The notes beneath the pieces are model-generated. The model made no database searches. It saw only the letters and a list, made by a program, of their open reading frames with translations, and was not told where the DNA came from. The position numbers and the translations under genes are program-made. A stretch of DNA of 64,000 nt from the NCBI GenBank assembly GCA_903873485.1, contig CAIQOO010000185.1:124001-188000 (forward strand), in the 5' to 3' direction. The stretch comes from an uncultured beta proteobacterium (GTDB lineage: Bacteria; Pseudomonadota; Gammaproteobacteria; Burkholderiales; Burkholderiaceae_C). How positions within the stretch are numbered: position 1 is the stretch's first letter; the number at the start of each line of letters is the position of its first letter. Positions 37,738-45,656 of the stretch are shown piece after piece.

Positions 37738-40170
37738 ATGAAATTGCCCAGCAGGCGTAGTATTGACCCCATGCAATTCAACTTTCGGGCGTGGCATTCT
37801 CTCAAGGCACGCGTCACCCTCGCGACCCTGGCCATTTTTCTGGTCAGCTTGTGGAGCTTGTCGTTTTATGCCATGCAGGCACTGCACACCAACATGCAAG
37901 ACGAGTTCAGCACCCGGCAGCGCACCACCGTGTCGCTGCTGGCGGGGCAGCTTGATCAGCGCTTGAATGAACATTTGCAATGGCTGCAACAGGTGGGCAA
38001 CGAAATCGGCATCGGGCTGCTTCAAGACTCCGGCGCCTTGCAGGTGCATCTGGACAATCGTCCGATTCTGCGCAAGCTGTTCAATGAGGTGGTGGTGGTG
38101 CTCAATGCCGAGGGTCAGGCCATTGCCGAACTGCCCCGCAACGCCGGGCGCGTGGGCATCGGGCACCTTGATGTGCCAGCCGTCAGCACCGCCTTGCAGC
38201 AGGGGCATGCATCAATTGGCATGGTGTACCGCGATGCGCACCAGGCTATGCCGATGTTTGCCATGGTGGTGCCGGTACATGACCACAATGGCCGGGTGAC
38301 GGGCGCGCTCGCCGGACTGACCAACCTGGGCCAGCCCAATTTTTTGCGCATCGTTACCGACACGCCCTACGGCAACAGCGGCAGCTACCTGCTGCTTGAT
38401 CCACAACAGCGCCGCATCATTGCGGCCAGCGACAGCGCCCGCATCATGACGCAACTGCCCGCCGCCGACAGCAAAGCGGCACCGGACCGCTGGGTCACCG
38501 GACTTAAAGGCTCCCGGATCAGCATCAACTTGCAGGGCGTTGAAACCCTGGCGGCGGGCGCAATCGTGCCCGGCACCGGCTGGATTCTCTGGGCCGAGTT
38601 GCCCACCGACGAAGCATTTGCCCCGCTTCGCGCCAGCCAGCAGCGCCTGCTGCTGGCCACCCTGCTGTTGAGCCTGCTGGTGGCTGGCTGGAGCTGGTGG
38701 CTGCTGCGCACACCGGTGGTGCCGGTATTGACCCCTGTCAATCCGCCCGCAGAACCTGGCCCGCCGGTGTCGCCACCGCCAGCCGTGGTAGTGCCGGTGC
38801 CAGACGAAATAGGTCAACTGGTCAGTGCCTTCAACCTGCTGCTGACGCGGCTGGCACAGCATGCCAGGGCGCTGACCCAAAGCCAGACCATGCTGGCGCG
38901 CACCGAGGCCATGACCCATGTCGGCAGTTGGGAGTGGGATGTGGCCAGCCAGACCGTAACCTGGTCGGACGGCTTGTTTAGCCTGTTGGGGGTGAACCCC
39001 GCCGACGGTGCACTCCCGTTGGCCGACCAGTCCGGCTATTACGAACCAGGCGATTTTCAGCGGCTAAAAGACGCAGTGGCGACAACGCTGGGCACCGGTG
39101 CCCCCTACACCCTGGAACTGCGCGTGATTCGTGCCGACGGCATTGAGCGCATTTGTCTGGCAAGCGGTCAGGCCGAATCGGGACCGGACGGGCAGGTGCT
39201 GCTGGGGTCGCTACAAGACATTACCAAACTGAAACAAACCGATTTGAAACTGCAAATCGCGGCCAGCGTCTTTGACCACGCGCATGAAGGCATCACCATC
39301 ACCGATGTGCAGGGCACCATTTTGGATGTGAACAAGGCGTTTTGCCGCATCACCGGCTACAGCCGCGAAGCCGTGCTGGGGCAAAACCCGCGTGTGCTGA
39401 AGTCCGAACGGCAAGATACCGCTTTTTACCAGGCGCTTTGGCACGATTTGAAGCGATCTGGCCACTGGCGCGGTGAAATATTAAACCGGCGCAAAAACGG
39501 CGAGGTGTATGCCGAATTGCTCAATATCAGCGCGGTGCGTGACGAGCATGGCACGGTGTGCCAGTATGTCGGGCTGTTTTCAGACATTTCGCCAGGCCGG
39601 ACGGTCGAAGACCGGGTGCGCCAAATGGCGCTGTTTGATGCCCTGACCGACTTGCCCAACCGGCGACTGCTGGCTGACCGGTTCGGCCAGACGATGCTGC
39701 TGAACCAGCGCAACGGCCATTTTGGCGCGGTCATCTGGCTCGACCTGGACAACTTCAAGCCAATCAACGACACCCATGGTCATGCCACCGGCGACTTGCT
39801 GCTGCTCGAAGTGGCACGCCGCCTGAAGGCTTGCGTGCGCCAGGTGGACAACGTGGCGCGGACTGGCGGCGACAATTTTGTGGTGGTGCTCAGCGAACTC
39901 GACGCTGAAGTGCAGTCTTCTGCCGAACGAGCCAGGTTTTTGGCCGAAAACGTTCGCCAGAGCCTGGCCGGTCCTTATATGTTGCCGCTCAAACACCTTG
40001 GGCGCCCCGACACTCTGGTTGAATACCGCTGTAGCGCCAGCATTGGCGCGACCCTGTTCGGCCCGACCGAAACGAACCAGGATTTGGTGTTCAAACAAGC
40101 CGAGCGCGCCATGTCGCAGGCCAAGGAGGCCGGTCACAACCGCGTGGTGTTTTTCCAGCCACCGGCCTGA
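37738..40170 (+). CDS. Membrane sensor with Cache-like, PAS, PAS and degenerate GGDEF domain
   Basis: About 810 aa. Membrane helix about 27-50, a periplasmic Cache-like sensor (about 55-290), second helix about 300-322, and a Pro-rich linker. Two PAS domains follow (about 385-500 with VGSWEWDVASQTVTWSDGLF, and 505-630 with ITDVQGTILDVNKAFCRITG). The GGDEF domain spans about 640-805. Its signature is Gly710-Gly-Asp-Asn-Phe (GGDNF), so the usual glutamate is replaced. The c-di-GMP inhibitory site RxxD (RQVD) five residues before it is kept. It may bind but not make c-di-GMP. ATG 37738 or 37771 could start it; no strong ribosome-binding site decides. Divergent from the partner-switching operon. 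Confidence 0.85.
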   Translation: MKLPSRRSIDPMQFNFRAWHSLKARVTLATLAIFLVSLWSLSFYAMQALHTNMQDEFSTRQRTTVSLLAGQLDQRLNEHLQWLQQVGNEIGIGLLQDSGALQVHLDNRPILRKLFNEVVVVLNAEGQAIAELPRNAGRVGIGHLDVPAVSTALQQGHASIGMVYRDAHQAMPMFAMVVPVHDHNGRVTGALAGLTNLGQPNFLRIVTDTPYGNSGSYLLLDPQQRRIIAASDSARIMTQLPAADSKAAPDRWVTGLKGSRISINLQGVETLAAGAIVPGTGWILWAELPTDEAFAPLRASQQRLLLATLLLSLLVAGWSWWLLRTPVVPVLTPVNPPAEPGPPVSPPPAVVVPVPDEIGQLVSAFNLLLTRLAQHARALTQSQTMLARTEAMTHVGSWEWDVASQTVTWSDGLFSLLGVNPADGALPLADQSGYYEPGDFQRLKDAVATTLGTGAPYTLELRVIRADGIERICLASGQAESGPDGQVLLGSLQDITKLKQTDLKLQIAASVFDHAHEGITITDVQGTILDVNKAFCRITGYSREAVLGQNPRVLKSERQDTAFYQALWHDLKRSGHWRGEILNRRKNGEVYAELLNISAVRDEHGTVCQYVGLFSDISPGRTVEDRVRQMALFDALTDLPNRRLLADRFGQTMLLNQRNGHFGAVIWLDLDNFKPINDTHGHATGDLLLLEVARRLKACVRQVDNVARTGGDNFVVVLSELDAEVQSSAERARFLAENVRQSLAGPYMLPLKHLGRPDTLVEYRCSASIGATLFGPTETNQDLVFKQAERAMSQAKEAGHNRVVFFQPPA

Positions 40171-40230
40171 TGCTATTTATTAAATAGCTAGCTGCGCAGG
40201 TGCAGCAAGGGCTAGAGGCCAATATCCTCA
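40171..40230 (+). repeat. Dispersed repeat, copy E
   Basis: Plus-strand copy starting directly after the stop codon of the GGDEF gene: GCTATTTAT, AAATAGCT, AGCT, GCGC, TGCAGCAAGGGCT, AGAGGCCAATATC. It may lie in the 3' untranslated region of that gene. Confidence 0.85.
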
Positions 40231-40282
40231 CTATTTTGTGGCACCGAAACTGGCTTTGCAGTGCCCCGGCTGGCCAGTTGCT

Positions 40283-40972
40283 TCAGATCCGCTTGAGCAC
40301 CTCGGCAACACAGCGCTCGATACCGGCAAACACATCGCGCAAGGGTGCATCGTCAAACATGTAGGCCGGGGTGGTGACCAGTTTGTGCGCTTCGTCAATC
40401 ACTACCTCGCGCGAACCGGGCGTACTTTGATAGTGCTGGCCAAGTTGGGTCATGGCGGCCGCCACACCGGCATCGTTGCCCAGCGTCATCGCGGCACTGT
40501 CGCCGCTGGCATGCAAGGCCAGCGCCACCAGCGCCGGGGCAATGCAAATCGCGCCGACCGGCTTGTTGGCAGCGAAAAAACCCTGCAAAAACGCGGCCAC
40601 ATCTGGCCGGACTTCGGCATCTGTGCCCTTGAAAGCAAACGAGCAATGGTTTTTGGCGACACCATAGCCGCCCGGCATGAGCAAAGCGTCGAAGTCCTGC
40701 ACCCGGGCGTGGGCCAGGTCCAGGCACTTGCCCATGCGCGAAATCCGGCTCGATTCCTCCAGCATATTGCGCACGGCACCGGCTACCGGCTCGCCGCTAA
40801 TATGGTTGACGACGTGAAACTGGGGTGCGTTGGGCGCAATGCACTGAACCGCTGCGCCATGCTGGTCAAGCGCCAGCAGGGTCAACACTGCTTCGCGTAT
40901 TTCTGCGCCATCAAGGTGGCCGCAGCCTGCCAGCAGAACGGCAACGCGGGGGGATTTTTTGCTATCGGTCAT
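40283..40972 (-). CDS. elbB: Isoprenoid biosynthesis glyoxalase ElbB
   Basis: A 229-aa DJ-1/PfpI-superfamily protein (ElbB/GATase1-like), linked in E. coli to isoprenoid synthesis and glyoxalase activity. Visible motifs are VAVLLAGCGHLDGAEIREAV, LLMPGGYGVAKN, the nucleophile elbow GAICIAPAL (Cys) and TPAYMFD. ATG 40972 follows CGGAG; the open frame upstream to 41071 is not similar to the family. It stands alone on the minus strand. Confidence 0.9.
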   Translation of the reverse strand: MTDSKKSPRVAVLLAGCGHLDGAEIREAVLTLLALDQHGAAVQCIAPNAPQFHVVNHISGEPVAGAVRNMLEESSRISRMGKCLDLAHARVQDFDALLMPGGYGVAKNHCSFAFKGTDAEVRPDVAAFLQGFFAANKPVGAICIAPALVALALHASGDSAAMTLGNDAGVAAAMTQLGQHYQSTPGSREVVIDEAHKLVTTPAYMFDDAPLRDVFAGIERCVAEVLKRI

Positions 40973-41112
40973 GGTGGTTCTCCGGTGGGGTTTTGGCGGA
41001 TTATCGCGTGCCCGGCACGCGCTTTGCAAGGGCGCGGCGGCTGTCAAGGTGATGAAAACATGGGCTGTCACAATGGCCTGACCGGCCCCGGCCAGCCCTG
41101 CCCTTTTGTGTC

Positions 41113-41820
41113 ATGCCCACCACTCCAGCCAGTTCACCGCCAGATTCACCACCCCCCATCTCGGTGCTGGCGCTGTCAGTCCCGGTCGCCATGGGTTATG
41201 TGCCGCTGGGCACGGTGTTTGGCTTTTTGTTTGTGCAGGCGGGCGCGCCCTGGTGGCTGGCGCTGCTGGCAAGCCTGGTGGTTTTTGCCGGCGCAGCGCA
41301 ATTCATGATGATTCCGATGCTCGCCGCAGGCCTGCCGGTGGCCTCCATCGCCTTGGCCACCTTGGTGGTCAATCTGCGCCATGTGTTTTATGGCCTGTCA
41401 CTGTTGCACAAGCTGCCGGCCAAGGCGCTGGCACGCTGGTATCTGGTGTTTTCGCTGACCGATGAAACCTATTCGGTGCTGACCACCTTGCCGCCGGGCA
41501 CCAGCACCCGCCAGATGGTGACGGTGGCGCTGCTCAACCAGGGCTGGTGGGTGCTGGGCACGCTGATCGGGGCCGTCATCGGGGCGCAAGCGCAGATCAC
41601 GCTGATCGGGCTGGACTTTGCGCTGGCTGCATTGTTTGCGGTGCTCGCCGTGGAGCAGTGGCGCAGTGCCGGCTCGTCCGCCCCGCTGTGGCTGGCGCTG
41701 TTGAGCTACGCCGCCGCCCTGGTCATGCTGCCCCGGCAGGCGTTGCCGGTCGCCATTGGCATCAGTGTCGCGGCGGGCCTGGTCTGGCCAAAGATAGCCC
41801 CCAAAGAGGTCGCGCCATGA
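41113..41820 (+). CDS. azlC: Branched-chain amino acid permease large subunit AzlC
   Basis: A 235-aa membrane protein of the AzlC family, which exports branched-chain amino acids together with AzlD. Family features are PVAMGYVPLGTVFGFLF, the NLRHVFYGLSLLHKLP loop and SLTDETYSVL. It has about five to six membrane helices. The stop overlaps the azlD start (ATGA at 41817-41820). Confidence 0.92.
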   Translation: MPTTPASSPPDSPPPISVLALSVPVAMGYVPLGTVFGFLFVQAGAPWWLALLASLVVFAGAAQFMMIPMLAAGLPVASIALATLVVNLRHVFYGLSLLHKLPAKALARWYLVFSLTDETYSVLTTLPPGTSTRQMVTVALLNQGWWVLGTLIGAVIGAQAQITLIGLDFALAALFAVLAVEQWRSAGSSAPLWLALLSYAAALVMLPRQALPVAIGISVAAGLVWPKIAPKEVAP

Positions 41821-42149
41821 TCTCGACAAGCCACGCGCTGGGCGCATTGGCGGCCATGGCTTTGGTCACCTTTGGCTTGCGGGCCTTGCCATTTCTGGCA
41901 GCACGCTTTTTGCAGCGTCACCCGGCGGTGCAACGCCTGGGTCGTTTTTTGCCGCTGGCCATCATGACGCTGCTGCTGCTGCACACGCTGGCAGGCAGTG
42001 CGCGCCAGAATCCGTCCGGACCCTGGGCCGAACTGGTCGCCGTGGCGACCGTGGTCACGCTGCAATGGTGGCGCAGGCAGGCGCTGTTGAGCATTCTGGC
42101 TGGCACTGCCTTGTATGTGCTGCTGCGCAACAGCACCGGGCTGGGATAA
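41817..42149 (+). CDS. azlD: Branched-chain amino acid transport small subunit AzlD
   Basis: A 110-aa membrane protein with about four helices; LRALPFLAARFL and FLPLAIMTLLLLHTL are typical of AzlD. Small partner of AzlC. Start fixed by the four-base overlap with azlC. Confidence 0.9.
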   Translation: MISTSHALGALAAMALVTFGLRALPFLAARFLQRHPAVQRLGRFLPLAIMTLLLLHTLAGSARQNPSGPWAELVAVATVVTLQWWRRQALLSILAGTALYVLLRNSTGLG

Positions 42150-42229
42150 GGCCAGCCCCTGGCGAACCGGCTTGAACCGGCAGTGACCAAGCAGGTGCGC
42201 CAGTCAATCAAGGCGATTGAACTTTTTTG

Positions 42230-42256
42230 TTGGCACTCGTCTTGAGAGAGTGCTAA
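42230..42256. promoter_or_regulatory. CIRCE element (HrcA operator) at the rpoH promoter
   Basis: TTGGCACTC, nine bases, then GAGTGCTAA. This is the CIRCE inverted repeat with one change in the left arm (TTG for TTA). It overlaps a likely promoter, TTGGCA (-35) and TAACAT (42254-42259, -10) with an 18-base spacer, so HrcA would block rpoH transcription directly. hrcA is not in this window. Confidence 0.9.
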
Positions 42257-42287
42257 CATCCGAAAAAGTTTTTACAGGAGTTCTGGC

Positions 42288-43229
42288 ATGACTGTTCATA
42301 TTGGCACACCAAGCACGGCGCTGACCTTGGTCAACCCTTGGGCGCTGGTCCCGGCGCTGGGCAATCTGGACGCTTACATTTCGGCAGCAAAACGCATGCC
42401 GATGCTGACGCTCGAAGAAGAGCAATTGTTTGCGCGCCAGTTCCGCACCGACAACGACCTTGAAGCTGCCGGCAAGCTGGTGTTGTCACACCTGCGGCTG
42501 GTGATATCAACCGCACGCCAATACCTTGGCTACGGTCTGCCCCATGGCGACCTGATTCAGGAAGGCAACGTCGGGCTGATGAAAGCCGTCAAGCGTTTTG
42601 ACCCGGATCAGGGCGTGCGCCTGGTCACCTACGCGCTGCACTGGATCAAGGCCGAAATTCAGGAATACATCGTCAAGAATCTGCGCATGGTCAAGCTTGC
42701 CACCACCAAGGCGCAGCGCAAGCTGTTTTTCAATCTGCGCTCGATGAAGCAGCGTTTCAGAAGCGAAGATGCCATGGCCGACCTGGACTCGCACCACGAC
42801 ACCCTCAACGAAAGCCAGATCAATGCCATGGCCGCCGAACTCAACGTCAAACGCGAGGAGGTGACGGAAATGGAAGCACGCCTGTCCGGCGGCGATGTGC
42901 TGCTGGACCCCAGCCCGTCTGACGACGGTGAAGACACTTACGGCCCGATTGCTTACCTGACCGATGCCACCCATGAACCAACCGCCATGCTCGAAGCGCA
43001 CCACCGCGATGTGCTGGCCAGCGACGGCTTGGCACTGGCGCTTGACACGCTCGACGCACGCAGCCGCCATATTGTGGAAGAGCGCTGGCTCAAGGTGAAC
43101 GATGACAATTCGGGCGGCATGACCCTGCACGACCTGGCAGCGGTTCATGGCGTCAGCGCCGAGCGGGTTCGCCAGATTGAAGTCGCGGCGATGAAAAAAA
43201 TGAAGAAATCCCTGGTTGAATTTGCCTGA
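42288..43229 (+). CDS. rpoH: RNA polymerase heat-shock sigma factor RpoH (sigma32)
   Basis: A 313-aa sigma70-family factor of the RpoH group. Region 2 is LVLSHLRLVISTARQYLGYG, DLIQEGNVGLMKAVKRFDP and TYALHWIKAEIQEYI. The RpoH-box region is TTKAQRKLFFNLRSMK. Region 4 is LDARSRHIVEERWL and LAAVHGVSAERVRQIE. CAGGAG sits before ATG 42288. The CIRCE element 32 bases upstream suggests that sigma32 levels are also set by HrcA. Its stop is eight bases from the convergent MocR gene. Confidence 0.96.
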   Translation: MTVHIGTPSTALTLVNPWALVPALGNLDAYISAAKRMPMLTLEEEQLFARQFRTDNDLEAAGKLVLSHLRLVISTARQYLGYGLPHGDLIQEGNVGLMKAVKRFDPDQGVRLVTYALHWIKAEIQEYIVKNLRMVKLATTKAQRKLFFNLRSMKQRFRSEDAMADLDSHHDTLNESQINAMAAELNVKREEVTEMEARLSGGDVLLDPSPSDDGEDTYGPIAYLTDATHEPTAMLEAHHRDVLASDGLALALDTLDARSRHIVEERWLKVNDDNSGGMTLHDLAAVHGVSAERVRQIEVAAMKKMKKSLVEFA

Positions 43230-43237
43230 AAAACTGT

Positions 43238-44695
43238 TCAGAAAACAGGGTCCATTTTGGTCCTGACCGCCTCGAACACCTGCCAGAACGTGGCCTCCTG
43301 GGTGGTGCAGAAGTTGATGCGCATCAGCGTGCTGGGTTGCCGGCTGGCGTGAAACAGCGAGCCAGGCGCCAGCAGATAGCCGACATCAAGCAGGCGCTGG
43401 GCCAGCACATCGGTGTCAACCCCGGTATCGACCCAGCCAAACAGGCCTGCTGGGGGTGCCGCAAAAGTGCAGCCTGCGGCCTGCGCCAGCTTGACACTGC
43501 GCCCACGCGCCTGTTCGAGCCGGCGGTACACCTGCTGGGCGTGGCGGCGCAGTTGACCCTGCTCGATGCACCAGGCCAGCGCCTTCTCTAATAGCGCCGG
43601 AGTGGTCAGTGTGGCCAGCAGCTTGGTGTCGAGCAGTTGCTCAAACAAGGCGGTCGGTGTCGCCATAAAGCCCACCCGCCAGCCAGGCACCAGGATTTTG
43701 GAAAAGCCGCTGACATAAATCGTGCGCTGCAAGCCGTCCAGCGCACTCAGGCGGGTGGCGTGCTCCGGGGCCAGGTGGCTGTAGGTGTCGTCTTCAACAA
43801 TGTGGAAGTTGTGCTGGCTGGCCAGTTGCAGCAAACGGTGCGCGCTGCCCGGACTCAAGCAATAGCCGGTCGGGTTATGCAGCACGCTGACGCTGACAAA
43901 CAGCTTGGGCGCATGCAGCGCGCAGTAGTGCGCCATCACCGCCAGATCAGGCCCGTCGGGTCCGCGCGGCACCGGCAAAATGCGCATGCCCAGGGCATCG
44001 AGCCGGGCAAACTCGATCGCCCAGCCAGGCTCTTCGACCATCACGCAGTCGCCTGCGCGCAGCAAAGTTCGGCTGACGATGTCAAGCGCATGGGTGGCGC
44101 CGACGGTGGTGATGATGTGCTGGGGGCTGGCCGGGATAGCCAAGGCATTCAACCGGCCGGCCAGTGCCTGACGCAGGCCCAAGTCACCGGCTGGCTCGCC
44201 ATACTGCAAGGAAAACGCCTGCAACTGCGCGCCGCTGGTGACCCGGCGCACGGCAGCCGACAAAAAGCGGGTTTCCAGCCAGTCGGGCGGAAACGCCCCC
44301 AGGCCGGGCTGCGGCTTGTCTGCTTGACCATAGAACATGCCGCGTATCAACGCAACAGCGTTGACTGGCACATGCCGGGCTTCAACGCCAGTTTTTGCCG
44401 CCGATCCCGGCCCTTGATTGACTCCTGAATTTGTAGCTGTCTGCGCTTTATCTGTATGGTATAGAGACCTATTTCTTATGTAAAAGCCGCGATTTTTCCG
44501 GGCTTCTACCAAACCCTGCGCCAGCAACTGGTCATAAGCCGCCACCACGGTGCTGGCACTTACACCCTGTTGCTGGGCACATTGCCGCACCGAGGGCAGC
44601 CGGTTGCCGGGAGCCAGCAGGCCGGTCGCAATACGTTCGGTCAAGCGCAGCGCCAGTTGCTTGACCAGGGACTGGGAGGTGGTTTTGAGCAACAT
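43238..44695 (-). CDS. MocR-type transcriptional regulator (GntR HTH fused to aminotransferase domain)
   Basis: A 485-aa PLP-dependent regulator. The winged helix (1-72) reads APGNRLPSVRQCAQQQ, GVSASTVVAAYDQLL, LVEARKNRGFYI. The fold-type I aminotransferase-like domain (about 115-485) has VEEPGWAIEFARLDALG, VSVLHNPTGYCL and the PLP lysine in VSGFSKILVPGWRVGF. The linker at about 69-90 is formed by dispersed-repeat copy K. It is divergent from the lysE-type gene at 44886, which it may control; direct repeats in the shared gap are possible sites. Confidence 0.9.
   Translation of the reverse strand: MLLKTTSQSLVKQLALRLTERIATGLLAPGNRLPSVRQCAQQQGVSASTVVAAYDQLLAQGLVEARKNRGFYIRNRSLYHTDKAQTATNSGVNQGPGSAAKTGVEARHVPVNAVALIRGMFYGQADKPQPGLGAFPPDWLETRFLSAAVRRVTSGAQLQAFSLQYGEPAGDLGLRQALAGRLNALAIPASPQHIITTVGATHALDIVSRTLLRAGDCVMVEEPGWAIEFARLDALGMRILPVPRGPDGPDLAVMAHYCALHAPKLFVSVSVLHNPTGYCLSPGSAHRLLQLASQHNFHIVEDDTYSHLAPEHATRLSALDGLQRTIYVSGFSKILVPGWRVGFMATPTALFEQLLDTKLLATLTTPALLEKALAWCIEQGQLRRHAQQVYRRLEQARGRSVKLAQAAGCTFAAPPAGLFGWVDTGVDTDVLAQRLLDVGYLLAPGSLFHASRQPSTLMRINFCTTQEATFWQVFEAVRTKMDPVF
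44428..44485 (+). repeat. Dispersed repeat, copy K (inside the MocR regulator gene)
   Basis: Plus-strand copy within the minus-strand gene: TTGTAGCT, GTCT, GCGC, TTTATC, GGTATAGAGACC, TATTTCTTATGTAA. It encodes RNRSLYHTDKAQTATNS in the linker just after the DNA-binding domain, in the same frame as copy J in aorC. Confidence 0.75.
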
Positions 44696-44885
44696 GTTTG
44701 GCTCCTGGTAATGCGCCTGATGGTTCTGATGGTTTTTGAGGGTTCTGGCCTAGCTCGCCCTTGCATCGACCGGCGCTGTGTTGCCGGTGAAAGCAATACA
44801 GTTCAGATAAATGTCTTCACTAGTGTACTGGCAGTGTGCTGTTTTTAACGCTAAAGTCCTGCCATGATGACCCAACCAAACCACC
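44696..44885. promoter_or_regulatory. Divergent control region between MocR regulator and LysE-type exporter
   Basis: Contains AGTGTACTG at 44822-44830 and AGTGTGCTG at 44833-44841, a direct repeat with 11-base periodicity. Near the MocR start, CTGATGGTT occurs twice in tandem from about 44717. Direct repeats of this kind are used by PdxR/GabR-type MocR proteins, so these are candidate binding sites for the regulator encoded to the left. Confidence 0.4.
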
Positions 44886-45497
44886 ATGAACAACGCTGAA
44901 CTGAGCGCGCTGCTGCTGTTATGCACGGCAGCCAGTTTTACGCCCGGACCCAACACCACGCTGTCTGCGGCACTGGCGGCCAACTTGGGGCTGCGGCGCT
45001 CGCTGCGCTTTGTGCTGTCGGTGCCGGTCGGCTGGGGCTTGTTGTTTAGCCTGTGCGCCGCCGGCCTGGGCGCGCTGGTGCTGGCAGTGCCGGCGCTGCG
45101 GCTGGGCGTGCAGGTGCTGGGAGTCGGCTATTTGCTGTGGCTGGCGCACAAATTATTCAGGGCCGACACGCTGGCGCAGGCCGATGCCAGCCAGTTGCAA
45201 GTGACTTTCTGGCAGGGCGTGATGCTGCAGTTTCTCAACATCAAGGCCTGGATGCTGGCGCTCACTGTGGTGGCGGGCTGGCTGGCCGGGCGCGAAGATG
45301 CCGTCAGCCGTTTTGCCCTGGTGCTGCCGCTGCTGCTGATGTTCGGGCTGGCCAGCAACCTGACTTACGCCCTGATGGGCACCCTGCTGCGTCAGTGGCT
45401 GGCTGACCCCGAGCACGGCGGACGGCGCTTGCGCCGGTTCAACCGCAGCATGGCGGCGGTGCTGGTGCTGACGGCGGGCTGGATGGCGACCTTGTGA
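44886..45497 (+). CDS. LysE family translocator
   Basis: A 203-aa inner-membrane exporter of the LysE/RhtB family (amino acids and related compounds). Family features: ASFTPGPNTTLSAALAANLG near the N-terminus, VGYLLWLAHKLFRA, FWQGVMLQFLNIKAWMLALT. About six membrane helices. ATG at 44886. Divergent from the MocR regulator, and the first of three amino-acid-related genes (exporter, DMT transporter, aminotransferase). Confidence 0.9.
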   Translation: MNNAELSALLLLCTAASFTPGPNTTLSAALAANLGLRRSLRFVLSVPVGWGLLFSLCAAGLGALVLAVPALRLGVQVLGVGYLLWLAHKLFRADTLAQADASQLQVTFWQGVMLQFLNIKAWMLALTVVAGWLAGREDAVSRFALVLPLLLMFGLASNLTYALMGTLLRQWLADPEHGGRRLRRFNRSMAAVLVLTAGWMATL

Positions 45498-45500
45498 AAC

Positions 45501-45599
45501 ATTGGGTGACAGACCAATATTTGCGGAGCAAATTTGCTCTGTTACCAACTGATCGTCGGATGTCCGGCTGTTGACATTGGCTGACAGACTCATATTTTC
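45501..45599 (+). repeat. Imperfect 24-bp direct repeat with central palindrome
   Basis: ATTGGGTGACAGACCAATA (first 19 of 24 bases, 45501-45524) recurs as ATTGGCTGACAGACTCATA (45576-45599), 20 of 24 bases identical and 75 bases apart. Between them GAGCAAATTTGCTC (45526-45539) is a perfect 14-base palindrome. There is no T-run, so it is not an obvious terminator. It may be a regulatory region for the DMT transporter gene. Confidence 0.55.
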
Positions 45600-45600
45600 A

Positions 45601-45656
45601 GCAAAATCACCCTCCAGCCCTTATTCAACAAGCGCAGACAGCTATGACTATCAGAG
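45601..45656 (-). repeat. Dispersed repeat, copy F (overlapping a start codon)
   Basis: Minus-strand copy: GATAGTCATAGCT, GTCT, GCGC, TTGAATAAGGGCT, GGAGGGT. The start codon of the DMT transporter (45644) lies within it, so the element contributes the translation start and the first residues. Confidence 0.75.

Noticed and set aside
45526-45539. GAGCAAATTTGCTC as a terminator for the LysE-type gene
   Set aside because: No loop and no following T-run; listed only as a palindrome.
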